Source: Stomoxys calcitrans (lineage: Eukaryota; Arthropoda; Insecta; Diptera; Muscidae). Taken from it: a stretch of DNA of 64,000 bases. The stretch is taken from contig NC_081552.1 in NCBI RefSeq assembly GCF_963082655.1, positions 2,108,001 to 2,172,000 on the forward strand, read 5' to 3'. Positions 22,260-33,300 of the stretch are shown in pieces; within the stretch, counting starts at the first letter, position 1, and each line of letters begins with the position of its first letter. Both the position numbers and the translations under genes were made by a program. A model generated the notes under the pieces. The model saw nothing but the letters and a program-made list of their open reading frames with translations. It searched no databases and was not told where the DNA came from.

Positions 22260-23540
22260 CAAATTCGTTCTTTATACCCAACGGAAATGAAGTTCAGCCA
22301 AAACACTTGGCTCCTAAATTGGATATCAAATTCATTTTCTACTCTCGAATACTTTTCATTTGAGTCCCATATTGTCACAATGAGTCAAATAAGCCATTTG
22401 ATGTATCTTTAGGAGGAAAAGCGCCACGTAGACTTGAACGCACTTGGGAGTACTTGCACCCAAATTTTAATACGATATTCATTTTCTGGTCTCCAATACA
22501 ATTCATTTGGTTCGCTTATTGTGCCTATCAGACCACTTTCGGATATGGGTGGCGTTTTTGGGATAAGGGGGAGGGCCGATATCTAAAAATGATATAGCCT
22601 ATGTTTTCTTCCAGACAAACGTACGAAATCTATGAACATTTTTAGAAAATCGGTTCAGCCAAGTATCATATAGTCATAATGGGTCTAATGGCGTTTTTGA
22701 GGGGTGGCGTGACCCCCTAAACTTCGATATGATTTTGTATGCCAGATTCGAAATCTATTCCCGAATACCTTTCATTTGAGCCCCATACTGTAATGAACGT
22801 CCAATATGTCTATTGGGGGGAGTTTTGGGGTTGGGCGGCCCGATGGGTACTTCGACTCAAATTTTAATACCATATTCGTATTCTACTCGCCAATACCTTT
22901 CATTTGATACCTATATTGTGTTGTGCTTTTGTCATACGGGGGAGGGTCCGTCCCCCTTCCGATACCGAAAAATTATATATGTTTCCTTCCAGACCAACCT
23001 ACACAACATGCGAACATTTTGAGAAAATCTGTTCTGCCGTTTTTCAGTCTAAACGGAACATACAAACCAAGACCCATATATCCGTGATTGGCTAATGTGC
23101 CCATTTTTGGTGTATTTTGGGGGTGGGTTGACCCCCTATACTTCGACATGAATTTGTATGCCAGATTCGTTATCTACTCCCTCATACTTTCCATCTGATA
23201 CCCATATTGTGCTTAAGAGTCCACTTTTGATTTTGGGTGGTGTCCGCCTCCTTCTGCTATATATAAATTATATAGCCTATTCCTACTTCCTGAATATATT
23301 CGTAATCTAGTCCCGAATACCTTTCACTTGAGTCCCATATTGTCATGATCGTCGAATAAACCCATTCTAAGGGGTTTTGTTGCTGGGGCGACCCCCCAGG
23401 TACATGGACCCAACTTTTACTATGAAATTCGTACTCAACTCTTGAATACCTTTCATTTGAATCCCAGATTGTCCCGATCGGTCCTCTTTTTTTTTGGGTA
23501 GTACTTTTGGGGTAATGGGGAGGGTCCGCCCCCTTCCCAA
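22260..23540 (+). repeat. ~130 bp tandem repeat array 3
   Basis: TACCTTTCATTTGAGCCCCA and variants recur at about 22345, 22495, 22765, 22893, 23186, 23318 and 23446. Between them are TTTGGGGTTGGGCGGCCC-like blocks and, in alternate units, GGGAGGGTCCGCCCCCTTCC. The second block suggests a two-type higher-order organisation of about 260-300 bp, not seen so clearly in arrays 1 and 2. It is bordered on the left by a GGGCCCGCTTCGTTGCGCC element-end-like block at 22166-22184. Confidence 0.75.
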
Positions 23541-23544
23541 ATCA

Positions 23545-24336
23545 AACAAGTAAAACGGCGTTAAATTCGGCCGTTCGAACTTTCGATACCTCCACCTCGA
23601 GTATGTATGTAAACCACCTAGACCAAATTGCAAAAATATGTGGAGTGGCTTTACTTAACTCTATGTCCCAAATTTCGGCAACATCGGACAATAAATGCGC
23701 CTTTTATGGGCCAAAAACATTAAATCGAAAAATCGGTCTATATGGCAGCTATATCCAAATCTGGACCGATCTGGGCCAAATTGAAGAAGGATGGTGAGAG
23801 GCCTAAAACAACTCACTGTTTCAAATTTCAGCAAAATCGGAAAATAAATGTGGCTTTTATGGGCCTCAGACCCTAAATCGGAGGATCGGTCTACACGGCA
23901 GCTATATCCAATTCTTTGCCGATCTGGGCCAAATTGACGAAGGATATTAAAGGGCCTAATACAACTCACTATCCCAAATTTCGGCAAAATCGGATAATAA
24001 ATTTGGCTTTTATATGCCTAAGACCCTAAATCGGATGATAGGTCTATATAGCAGCTATATCTAAGTCCGGACCGATCTGAGCCAAATTGACGAAGGATAT
24101 CGAAGGACCTAACCCAACTTTCTGCAAAATCGGATAATAAATGTGGCTTTTATGGGCCTGAGACCCTAAATCGGCCGATCGGTCTATATGGGGGCTATAT
24201 CAGGATATAGTCCGATATAGCAGATCTTCGTATTTAACCTGCTTATGGACAAAAACATAATCTGTGCAAAATTTCAGCTCAATATCTCTATTTTTAAACA
24301 CTAGCGTGATTTCAACAGACAGACGGACAGCCGGAC
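23545..24336 (-). mobile_element. Subfamily B element, cut at RTE junction
   Basis: It starts with AACAAGTAAAACGGCGTTAA, a decayed hairpin (TTCGGCCGTTCGAAC) and CACCTCGAGTATGTATGTAA. Four units follow at about 23690, 23840, 23990 and 24130, each with CAACTCACT, TCGGATAATAAAT and GGTCTATATGGCAGC. The inverted core is present (CAAAATTTCAGCTCAATATC, ACAGACAGACGGACAGCC). The sequence then jumps directly into RTE sequence at about 24337, so the outer ~100 bp of the 5' end are missing. Confidence 0.75.
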
Positions 24337-25340
24337 TGTAATGTTGCCCTGAATGCCGCATTATTGGCTTCAGTAGCTTTCTGGCACTCCTCCATGGGTT
24401 CTTTCGGGGAGGAACAAAGGAAGCGGCTCTTTCCATGCAGTGGGCAATGGTTTGCCATTGCGCTGCTAAACTAACGGGACAAGGAGTGCTTTCTTTAAGC
24501 AATTGGGTCAGCCAAGTGGAGTATGGCGTAGCCACCTGTTGTGTTTGTAGCTTTCCGACTTCCATCTTACGTGCAGTGTCAGCTCGTTGCTTTTCTCGCC
24601 ACACTAAGACGTGTACGAACCTTTGCTGCAACGAGGTAATTATTTGTATCAATGTCGCCAGATCGTACATCTAACGTGCTGGCTGGATGCCATGATCTAT
24701 TTGGTTTCTCGTTTTTTGATCTGGTGACCGTGTGATTCCTTCGATGTTGGAATCTGGTGCAGCTAACTTCCATGTTCTTTGCCGCGGCGAAGTCTATTAG
24801 CCTCATTCCGTTATCGGAAGTTTCTTTGTGTATGCTTAATTTTTCGACTGTTTTTGCATAAAATTCTTCCAGAGTGATTTTAATGACTTGGGCTGGACGG
24901 AGGTCATTCTAGGCGTTCGTAGAAAATATCCTTGGTCGTTCGTCCTTGTCCTACACCTGAGCATGGGCGCAAATAAAGCTGATGTTGGAGAATGTGGCCT
25001 TTATGCGGATTGTGGATAGCCTCTTATTCGCCGACTTACTACAAATTCAAAGCCAAATTCATGCAGCTGTCGTCACCACTCGGTGTTGTTGTGGAGCCCT
25101 TCCCTTTCTGTATGGCAGCAATGTCTCTGTCCTGTTCTTCTCCAACACATCCGCCAGGGCGTACACTGCACAATCTCAATAAAGAGTGTGGATGTCCCAG
25201 GTGCAGATACGCAAATAAAGGTCCCTAAAACTGTTGAGGGGATCGTCGTTCGTTTTTTAGAGCAATTTCTTTAAGTTTTCCGCGTAATGGGCTACTAACC
25301 CGACGCCCCGACCTATCTTATTATAGTGCCATAGGTAAAC
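24337..25340 (-). pseudogene. RTE-clade retrotransposon relic, copy 2
   Basis: On the minus strand: YALADVLEKNR (25160-25200), AAIQKGKG, then a deleted stretch, DERLATIRIK in a shifted frame (about 24990-25020), DIFYERLE, NGMRLIDFAAAKNM (24770-24830), DIDTNNYLVAAKVRTRL, and a linker with ESTPCPVSLAAQWQTIAHCM and RKNPWRSARK (24380-24500). The order matches the copy at 7210-8377 but runs further into the linker before reverse transcriptase. It has multiple stops and frameshifts. GGGCTACTAACCCGACG near 25290 lies in the presumed 5' UTR. Confidence 0.7.
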
Positions 25341-25519
25341 TCGTTGCACATTTTAGCTCATTACCTTTAACCAATGTTAAAGATAGCTACCCAGATGACA
25401 TCGCGCGGAGGTTTTGTCCATATTTGAGATGATAGATAAGCACGGATTTTGCCAATTTAAAACCAATCAGAATCGTTGCTTGGTTTCCAACATCCACAGG
25501 TCACCCCCTTGTTTTGTTA

Positions 25520-25592
25520 TAGCTGTAACATAAACCGGGATGGAGGGATCAAAAGATTCGGCCCGGTCGAACTTGACCCGCTTTTACTTGTT
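25520..25592 (+). repeat. Solo subfamily A 3' end
   Basis: GGGATGGAGGGATCAAAAGA, TTCGGCCCGGTCGAACTTG and CGCTTTTACTTGTT. Nothing upstream belongs to the same element. Confidence 0.65.
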
Positions 25593-26401
25593 GTTGTACC
25601 ATTGAAGATGACTTAATTTTCTCCTTTATTTTAAAATTTAAATTCCATTTTATTAACTCAAACAGTAATTTTAGTCCTTTTGCGAAGAAATGTTCTAACG
25701 TAATATCACAATAATAGCCATAGCTATTCTAAGAAACACAATCATGCTTTGTTTTAGCACTAACTGTATTTGTAAGAGATGGCTTATATTCTCACCTGTA
25801 ACTCATCATTGAATGGGTAAAAATTTCTCAGAAATTCTTTTCGAAATTTCTCTTCCGAAGAAACACTGAATACTTTGCATGCCCTCTCTTGCATTTGTAA
25901 GAAATTAAACTTTCCCTAACACATGCTGGTACCTATCCGAAAGTCCTGGCATTGGGTGACCATATTACTGCCTAGTGCCGGGTGATAACTAATGTATTGT
26001 GTGAGTCTTCACACAGATGTGTGGTGTGGTTTTCAGTTGCCAGCTTTTTTCCTGGAATTTTCGTAATAAATTTCACATTGGTTTTGTTAGCGGTTAAATG
26101 AAAATAATTGGAAAGTTATGTGTGGTTGGCGAGTAACAACGAGGCTTACACATATACTTGTATATGTATATGGCCCCACTCCACCTCTTTAGATTGTGTC
26201 GCTGTTCATGGAAATTTCCTCTGAAACTAAATCAATTAAATTGTTTATATTACTGCGAAAAATCTTCCTTAAAATAGGACTTTGGTTTAAGAATTCTTGC
26301 CAAAGGGCTGATTTCCTTAGAAAAATTCATAAATATATTTAATTTTGTTTGTTGGCTAGCATGTTCATCAATCATTGAAGAAAGTTATCTTTGAACCAAA
26401 T

Positions 26402-26508
26402 TTATATATAAGATGAAAGTTCGAACAGCATTGCGCTTGAATCGCACAACTCAACTCCGACATCTGGCGTTTTCAAAAATTTGAGTAAGAGGTTCGGGTA
26501 TCAAAAAA
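26402..26508 (+). promoter_or_regulatory. TATA box with possible non-coding first exon
   Basis: TTATATATAAG lies at 26402-26412. About 28 bp downstream the sequence GAACAGCATTGCGCTTGAAT could hold a start site. It is followed by CGCACAACTCAACTCCGACA, a style often seen in fly 5' leaders. A consensus donor GTAAGTACC follows at 26509. Together these look like a TATA promoter plus a ~75 nt 5' UTR exon. No acceptor exon can be paired in the window, so this is tentative. Confidence 0.3.
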
Positions 26509-26939
26509 GTAAGTACCCTGTTTTCACCCCAGCTCCATTCGACACCATTTGTGAAATATTTAAGTAAATCTTTTCAGCGGTTTGTTATGAACAAACAAAC
26601 CGAGAGGAATTCGCAAACATTTTAGTTCTATATTTTAGTTGTTTTGAGAATGAATTCTGTGAACCTAACAATTGTCTGGCGGGTTTTTCATTTCTGTTTA
26701 ATACATTTGCAACTCGATGACTTTCTCCGCAAAATTTCTTAAGCAACAATATATCATGATGCGGGGCCCAAAAAAATCCAAAACAGAGTTCATTGCGAGC
26801 ATTTCGATGACAGTTATTTAAGACTTGCGACGAGTATCTTGGAAGTCTTCAACACTACAAAACAGCCACAAAATGAAATGGCCATAACGGCTGTACAAGT
26901 GCCACTACATTATGCAGTCCAATATCCTTTGCCGCACAG

Positions 26940-26941
<2 letters not shown>

Positions 26942-26972
<31 letters not shown>
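26942..26972. repeat. (CA)n microsatellite
   Basis: About 14 perfect CA units. Confidence 0.95.
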
Positions 26973-26973
<1 letters not shown>

Positions 26974-28129
26974 GCATAGACTCTCATAAATGCCATTGCA
27001 CAAGAATTATTCCTTAGTGCGAATTGCGGATGTACGAGTTTTTGATCATGGCGTGTATGTAGGGTCATTATACGAATATGAAATAGTGCAGGCTTTTGAT
27101 GCGAGAGTGTGTGAGAGAAAGAGACAAAACTACACTGCTTGCTTCTGCCTTCGGCCTAGTTGTTGCGAATGCCTTTGCCTGCGTACGAAGTGAGTATTCG
27201 CCAAAGAGGTGAATGAATTTATGCCTTATGTTTAAAGTAATAACAATAAGTACGAGCATGGCAAGGCAAGAAAACCATGAAGCAGTTCTTGTTTCAATAT
27301 GTGTGTGAGCGATGTGTGTGTTTCTTTATGCACTACCACTGGTGGCTCATAAACGGAAACGGAAGTTTGCCATAATGATGGTTTGCCGAGCATAACAGAC
27401 GCTTGTTTTGCTGGTCGGTAAATAAATGTTTTTATCAATTCCTGTCAATGAAAACGAGTACCATAACGATTCTTGGCATCTCTTCCTTGTTTCCTTCCTT
27501 TTTCGCTGCCTTGCCTCCTCTTCCCCTACCTTATCCCTTGCCGCTATGCCGCTGCTTTTGCCCTCCTTTATGTTTAATGAAATGATTTGTAAAAGCGTAA
27601 AATATCTTTTGGTCATTTCATTCGATTTAATTTGCTTTCGTTGGTTTGCCGTTGTGGTTGTCTGTAGTTTTATAGCCTTTGCTGTTGGTTGCTGCTGTCG
27701 TCGTTGTTGTTGTTGTTGCCGCTGTCATTGTGGTTTTCCTCCGCAAATGATTCAACGGAAGGCAAAGTCCTCGATTCGATTGATGTTCTACAATAATTAT
27801 CTTAAGTTGATTTGTGTGTTTTGTAACATGAGCCATAAGGAGTTTGCGTGTACATGTGTATGTGAGATCCTTGAACGGAACTGCTGAGGTATTTCTTGCT
27901 GAAAGCAACTAAAGTCAACAAAACTTCCAACTTTTCAAAATGTTCGATAACAACTTATCGCTGTCCTTGTAGTGGCGTCATTATTGTTGCTGTATTGCAA
28001 ATGGGATATGGATACACTAAAAAAAAAAATAAATAAAAGTTCCCATTTGACATGTTCTTTGAATGACCTTTTGTAATACATGTGATATACACCACGTTAT
28101 GGGCCGACATGAACTTGTAATCTCTGTCG

Positions 28130-28504
28130 AAAGTCATTGAAAATGCCACTTTTAAAATTTCACCCAAATCGGATAAGGCTCAAGAAGTCAAATCCAGAGA
28201 TCGGTTTTTAATGTTACTATAGCAGGCGATAGACCAATTGTGTCCATGCCAGGCACAGGTGTTGAAAGCCATAGGTAAACATTAGGTGCAACATTTCAAG
28301 CAAATCGGATAAAAATTACGCCCTCTAGAGGCTCAAGAAGTCAATTCTGAAGATCGGTTAAGAGCTAGAATAGGTTATGGATCGGTTCGGGCGATACCTG
28401 GCATGGATGTTCGAGGTCTTAGCAGATATCATTGTCCAAAATGTTAGCCAAATCGTGTCATCGGTTTATATGGGAGCTATATTTAGTTGCAGAGCAAATT
28501 GGAC
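28130..28504 (-). mobile_element. Subfamily A fragment
   Basis: GGCTCAAGAAGTCAAATCC, CAGGCACAGGTGTTGAAAG and ACGCCCTCTAGAGGCTCAAG mark three degenerate units. It abuts the 5' part of a plus-strand B element. Both termini are missing. Confidence 0.65.
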
Positions 28505-29978
28505 CCTATAAAGTATATATATTCTTGATCAGCGTAAAAATCTAAGACGATCTAGACATGTCCGTCCGTCTGTCCGTCTGTCTGTTGAAATCACGATACA
28601 GTCCTTAAAAATAGAGATATTGAGCTGAAACTTTGCACAGATTCTTTTTTTGTTCATAAGCAGGTTAAGTTCGAAGATGAGCTATATCGGACTATATCTT
28701 GATAAAGCCCCTATATAGACCGATCCGCCGATTTAGGGTCTTAGGCCAATTAAAGTCACATTTATTATCCGATTTTGCTGAAATTTTGGGACAGTGAGTT
28801 GTTTTAAGCCCTTCGACATCCCACGTCAATTTGGCCCAGATCAGTTTAGATTTGGATATAGCTGTCATATAGACCGATCCTCTGATTTGTAGTCTAAGGC
28901 CCATTAAAGCCACATTTATTATCCGATTCTGCTGAAATTTGGGACAGTGAGTTGTCTTAGCCCCTTCGACATCCTTCGTCAATTTGGTCCAGATCGGTCC
29001 GATCCTCCGATTTAGGGTCTTAGACCTATAAAAGCCACATTTATTATCCGATTTTGCTGAAATTTGGGACAGTGAGTTGTCTTAGGCCCTTTGACATACT
29101 TCGTCAACTTGGCCTAGATCAGTCCAGATTTGGATATAGCTGCCATATAGACCAATCCTCCGATTTCGGGTCTTAGACCCATAAAAGCCACATTTATTAT
29201 CCGATTTTGCTGAAATTTGGGACAGTGAGTTGTCTTAGACCCTTCGACATCCTTTGTCAATTTGGCTCGGATCGGTTCAGATTTGGATATAGCTGTCATA
29301 TAGACCGATCTCTCGATTTGAGGTTTTGAGCTCATAAAAGGCGTATTTACCGTCCGATGTCGCCGAAATTTGGGACAGTGAGTTGTGATGAAACTTTCGA
29401 TATTATTTTTCAATTTGGTTCAGATCGGTTCAGATTTGGATATATACTATATATATACTGCAATATAGACCAATCTCTTGATTTAAGTTTTTTGGGGCCA
29501 TCAAAGGCACATTTATTGGCCGATTTCGCTGAAATTTGGGACAGTGAGTTGTGTTAAGCTCTTCGACGTTTATCTGAAACTTGGTCGAAATCGGTCCAGT
29601 TTTAAATATAACTGCCATATAGACATATATCTTGATGAAAAGCCTTGGCCCAATAAAAGGCGCATTTATAATCCGATTTCACTGAAATTTGACACAGTGA
29701 CGTATGTTAGGCTTTTCGACATCCGTGTCGTTTATGGTTCAGAGCGGTTTATTTTTAGATATAGCTACTAAAAAGAGCAAAATTTTGTTTTATACAGTTG
29801 AACAATGACTTTTACTTATTAGTATTTGGTCCAAATCGGAACATATTTCGATATAGCTGCTATGGGTCGTAAGGTATGCATTTTTCCCCGGATTTGACGA
29901 AAGGTGGGTTACATATAAATCCGAGGTGGTGGGTATCCAAAGTTCGGCCCGATCGAACTTAAAGCCTTTTTACTTGTT
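28505..29978 (+). mobile_element. Subfamily B element, nearly complete
   Basis: It starts inside the 5' end (CCTATAAAGTATATATATTC, TTGATCAGCGTAAAAATC). A GTCCGTCCGTCTGTCCGTC tract at 28560-28585 is followed by the core GAAATCACGATACAGTCC, ATAGAGATATTGAGCTGAAA and AAGCAGGTTAAGTTCG. Six or seven units of ~150-160 bp follow at about 28715, 28870, 29000, 29145, 29300, 29465 and 29612. The end is AAAGGTGGGTTACATATAAA, CGAGGTGGTGGGTATCC, TTCGGCCCGATCGAAC and CTTTTTACTTGTT. It is the best single example of the B layout in the plus orientation. Confidence 0.8.
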
Positions 29979-30182
29979 TTGTAAATATGCTGTGGAGCCG
30001 ACAAATGTGGTTTGGTGCGAATTCTTTGAAATGTGGCACCAGGATTTGTATTGTGACCAGGGATCCGGAGGGTGTACATTTCTTCCGCTCCGTCATAAAC
30101 TTATCCGCTCCACTCCACGCTCTGCTCCGCCAATTTTTCGCCTCATGCACCGTTTCCGCTCATTTGCATTTAAATTGACTAT

Positions 30183-31048
30183 TTTATATACCCCCCATAG
30201 GGATGGGGGTATACTAATTTGCTCATTCTATTATAACTCCTTGAAATATTTGCCTAAGACCCCATAAAGAACATATATATATGACAGTCTCGACGTTCTA
30301 AGTCGATCTAGCTATGTCCGTCCGTCTGTCTGTCAAACTTGGCGCTTGAAATTTTGCACAAATACTTCTTGCAGGTTGGTTTGGATTGAAAATTTGCCTT
30401 CTCGGTTGATGTTTTGATATAGCTGCCATATAAACAGATCTTGAATCTTGACCGATTTGGCGGAAATTCGACACGAAATAATTTGCTATGATTTGCAACA
30501 ACTGTGCCAAATATGCTTGAAATCGGTCCGTAACCCGACATAGCTGTCAGATTTGGGGTCTTAACTTCTTGAGCCTCTAGGGGGCGCAATTCCTATCCGA
30601 TTTACCTGAAATTTAGCATGAAGTGGTTTTGATATGACTGTGTGAAGTATGGTTTAAATCAGTCCAAGCCCTTATATAGCTGCCATATAAACCGATCTGG
30701 GATCTGGACTTTTTGAGCCACTACAGGACGCAGTTATTATACGATTTGGCTCAGATTTTGCACATAGGCTGAATCGGTCTATAGTCTGATACAACTTCCA
30801 TATAAACCGATCTCCCTATTTTACTCCTTGAACCCTTAAAGGACGTAATTTTTATTCGAATTGGCTGAAATTTTACTTCTTCTATGATCTCCAATATTAA
30901 ATTCGTTTACGGTCCGTAACTTTATGAAGCTCCAATAGCATAGCATATCTTCTCAATCCTTTGTTGGCCTAAGACTCGACAAATGCGATCCATGCGTGGA
31001 GGGTATATAAGAAACGATCCGGCCGAACTTAAAACGATTTTTCTTGTT
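30183..31048 (+). mobile_element. Subfamily A element, near full length (866 bp)
   Basis: The 5' end is TTATATACCCCCCATAGGG, GGGGGTATACTAATTTGC, TTGAAATATTTGCCTAAGAC and CCCCATAAAGAACATATATA. A short GTCCGTCCGTCTGTCTGTC tract is followed by CTTGAAATTTTGCACAAATA and four units. The end is CGTGGAGGGTATATAAG, GATCCGGCCGAACTTA and TTTTTCTTGTT. The GTCY tract is only ~20 bp, against 174 bp in the next copy. Confidence 0.8.
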
Positions 31049-31700
31049 TCTTTTTATGGACGGGGGTATACTAATTTCGTCATTCTGTTTGTAACACCTC
31101 GAAAGATGCGTCTAAGACCCCATAAAGTAAAAAGTTCTTGATCGTCGTGACATTTTAAGTCGAACTAGACATATCCGTCCGTCTGTCCGTCCGTCTGTCC
31201 GTCCGTCTGTCCGTCCGTCTGTCCGTCCGTCTGTCCGTCCGTCTGTCGGTCCGTCCGTCTGTCCGTCCGTCCGTCCGTCCGTCCGTCCGTCTGTCCGTCC
31301 GTCCGTTAGTCCGTCCGTCCATCTGTCCGTCCGTCCGTCTGTCTGTCGAAAGCACGTTAACTTTCGAAGGCGTAAAGCTAGCCGCTTGAAATTTCGCACA
31401 AATTCTTCTTATTAGTATAGGTCGGTTGGGATTGTAAATGGGCCAAATCGGTCCATGTTTTAATATAGATGCCATATAAAATTTTAAACAGTAAGCAGTT
31501 TCAGGCCACCGACCCAAATATTGTAAAGATCGGACTATATTTAGATATAGCTGTGATATAGACCGATGTGCCGATTAAGGGTCTTAAGCTCATAAAAGTT
31601 TTATTTATTACCCGATTTTATTGAAATTTGAAATACAAAATTCAACAGTGACTTATATTTATTAGGCCACTCAATATCCGTGGCAAATTTGGATGCATAA
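31049..31700 (+). mobile_element. A-to-B chimeric element with GTCY expansion
   Basis: The 5' half is subfamily A (GGGGGTATACTAATTTCGTC, TCTGTTTGTAACACCTCG, AAAGCACGTTAACTTTCG, AAGCTAGCCGCTTGAAATTT and AGTATAGGTCGGTTGGGATT). After about 31490 it reads as B-like units (GACTATATTTAGATATAGC, TAAAAGTTTTATTTATTACC). The 3' hairpin is absent. It follows the previous copy head to tail without spacer. Confidence 0.65.
31174..31347 (+). repeat. Expanded (GTCC/GTCT)n tract, 174 bp
   Basis: This is an almost pure run of about 43 GTCY tetramers with a few interruptions. Corresponding tracts in sister elements are 12-50 bp. The tract sits at the fixed internal position of the mini-me/DINE-like core. Confidence 0.95.
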
Positions 31701-33300
31701 GTTGTCCAATTTTCAGCGGATTGCAAAATTTACAAAGTCTGGAGGGTCTCATTTTAGACCGTATTCAAGACATGTTTCGTTATTTTCTTCGTGGTTTGTT
31801 CAAACAGCATAGAGAGAAATTTTTAAGCGTGTGTTGCTAGCATTGGAGGATCCTATGTCAGCTACCTCCACTTACGCATCCACATTTCAACAGTTTCGAA
31901 AGGAATGCGAATCAGCCACAACCAAATGAATATCGCCCAACGACTTGGCTCGTATGGTCTCAAATGTTGGCTGGGGCAATGCTGTTTGATTTGCGTTGGT
32001 TTGCAGTGCTACAACCCTGAGAGTATGAACCCACCAAGTTCCGCAACTACTTTGAAGGCAAATACAAGTGGAGAAGCTGGTCTTGGAGTACTGGTAGCTG
32101 GTTGATATGTAGTTGTTACTGTTGTAAATGGATGGCGGTGAATGTAAAACTACGGACTGATGTTTAGATAAGCATTTTGTGGCTTAAAACTTTTCGAACT
32201 CAATTGAGAAATTAGACCATTAACCAAGTTATATTTGGTAACTCGTTTGAATGGAATGAGGTTCGCTGCCGTTTGATTGCTGCTACTCCTTGGCATGGCA
32301 TCTGCCTTGCCCCAGTAGCGGGATGCAAGTTTTAGTGCGGGCGGGGTATCGAGCTGGCTGCCCCTTTCCACTGCGGTATATCGATAGTCATATCATGACC
32401 TTAAGGTAAAACTAAGACAAATACACTTTTACCCCTCTAAACTGATGTTGGTTTAACCAAGAAGTTAAGTAGTAATTTTGCAATTAGTTATTTTGATTGT
32501 TTACCATTAAGCCCGATAGACAGCCAGGCATGCTCCGAGTGTAGGGACCTGCCAGCATCAAAGGATGCGGAGCAGCAGAAGGACAGAGAATGATTGCTTG
32601 TGTGAGTTTCAATATAAGAAAGTTTTCATCTTGGCAAGAGTTCCTTCTATTTGCAAATGGGGAATGTTGGCGAACGTTTCCCAGTATGCGTGGGTGTTTA
32701 TTTGCATTTCTCTGTGCGAGTATGGGTGTGTGCGCTCCTTTATTTGCCTTTGTTCCTGTGTTAATTTGGTAATAAATTTACCATACCCACTACTAAGAGT
32801 ACGCACACATTTTGAGTTTCAAATCATTCCGGTAGATTACTGGCCACTAAATAAATGTCTTCGCACACCCCAACAACAGGGTAAAGTGAAGAGTGGTTGG
32901 ATTCTTTCTTCATTGAATTGTCTCTCTTCAGGGCATTTCATTACCTTGCCCTGCTGTATTTGCTGTGCCACCCAACCGACTACACCTGGTTGGCTACTTT
33001 GGACTCTCTGTTATTTGTTTTGGGGACTCTTATCCTTCAAAGCCATCTCCCATACACTGTACTCTAATTTTTCTTTTTGAATTCAAGGCATATGAGATTA
33101 ATTGGACACATATCGTTTGTTTTTGTGAAACTTTCGTTTAGTTCCTGTGTGTGTTTACTTGATCGCTTTTTGGGTCTTTCAAAAACGCTGAGACATGTAA
33201 AATAACTTTTGGCAAAAAGCATAGATTAAACTCTTAAATGATTTCTAGATTAACTCAATGTTTAATGTCATTACACAGAAAAAGTATATGATTAGCAAAT
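31701..33300. other. Unique-looking non-coding DNA
   Basis: The 171-codon frame at 32565-33080 is Cys/Leu-rich with no known domain and no splice framing, so I do not call it a gene. A TATCGATA motif lies at about 32382. The rest holds no family repeat. Confidence 0.4.

Larger units (their letters stand above)
25593..28129. other. Unique-looking non-coding DNA
   Basis: No coding frame is recognised; the 153-codon frame at 27426-27887 is low complexity. It contains the promoter/first-exon candidate at 26402-26508 and a CA microsatellite. A GTT/GCT-rich run sits at 27685-27735. Confidence 0.45.

Noticed and set aside
28505..29978. Regular ~155 bp repeats considered as a CRISPR-like array
   Set aside because: Units are too long and diverged, with no constant short repeat and variable spacer structure; eukaryotic transposon units explain them.
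31112..31517. Minus-strand frames rich in RTDGRTDG repeats
   Set aside because: They translate the GTCY microsatellite of a DINE-like element; not a protein.
32565..33080. 171-codon plus-strand frame with Cys/Leu-rich segments
   Set aside because: No domain, no splice context, no codon pattern distinguishing it from neighbouring non-coding DNA.
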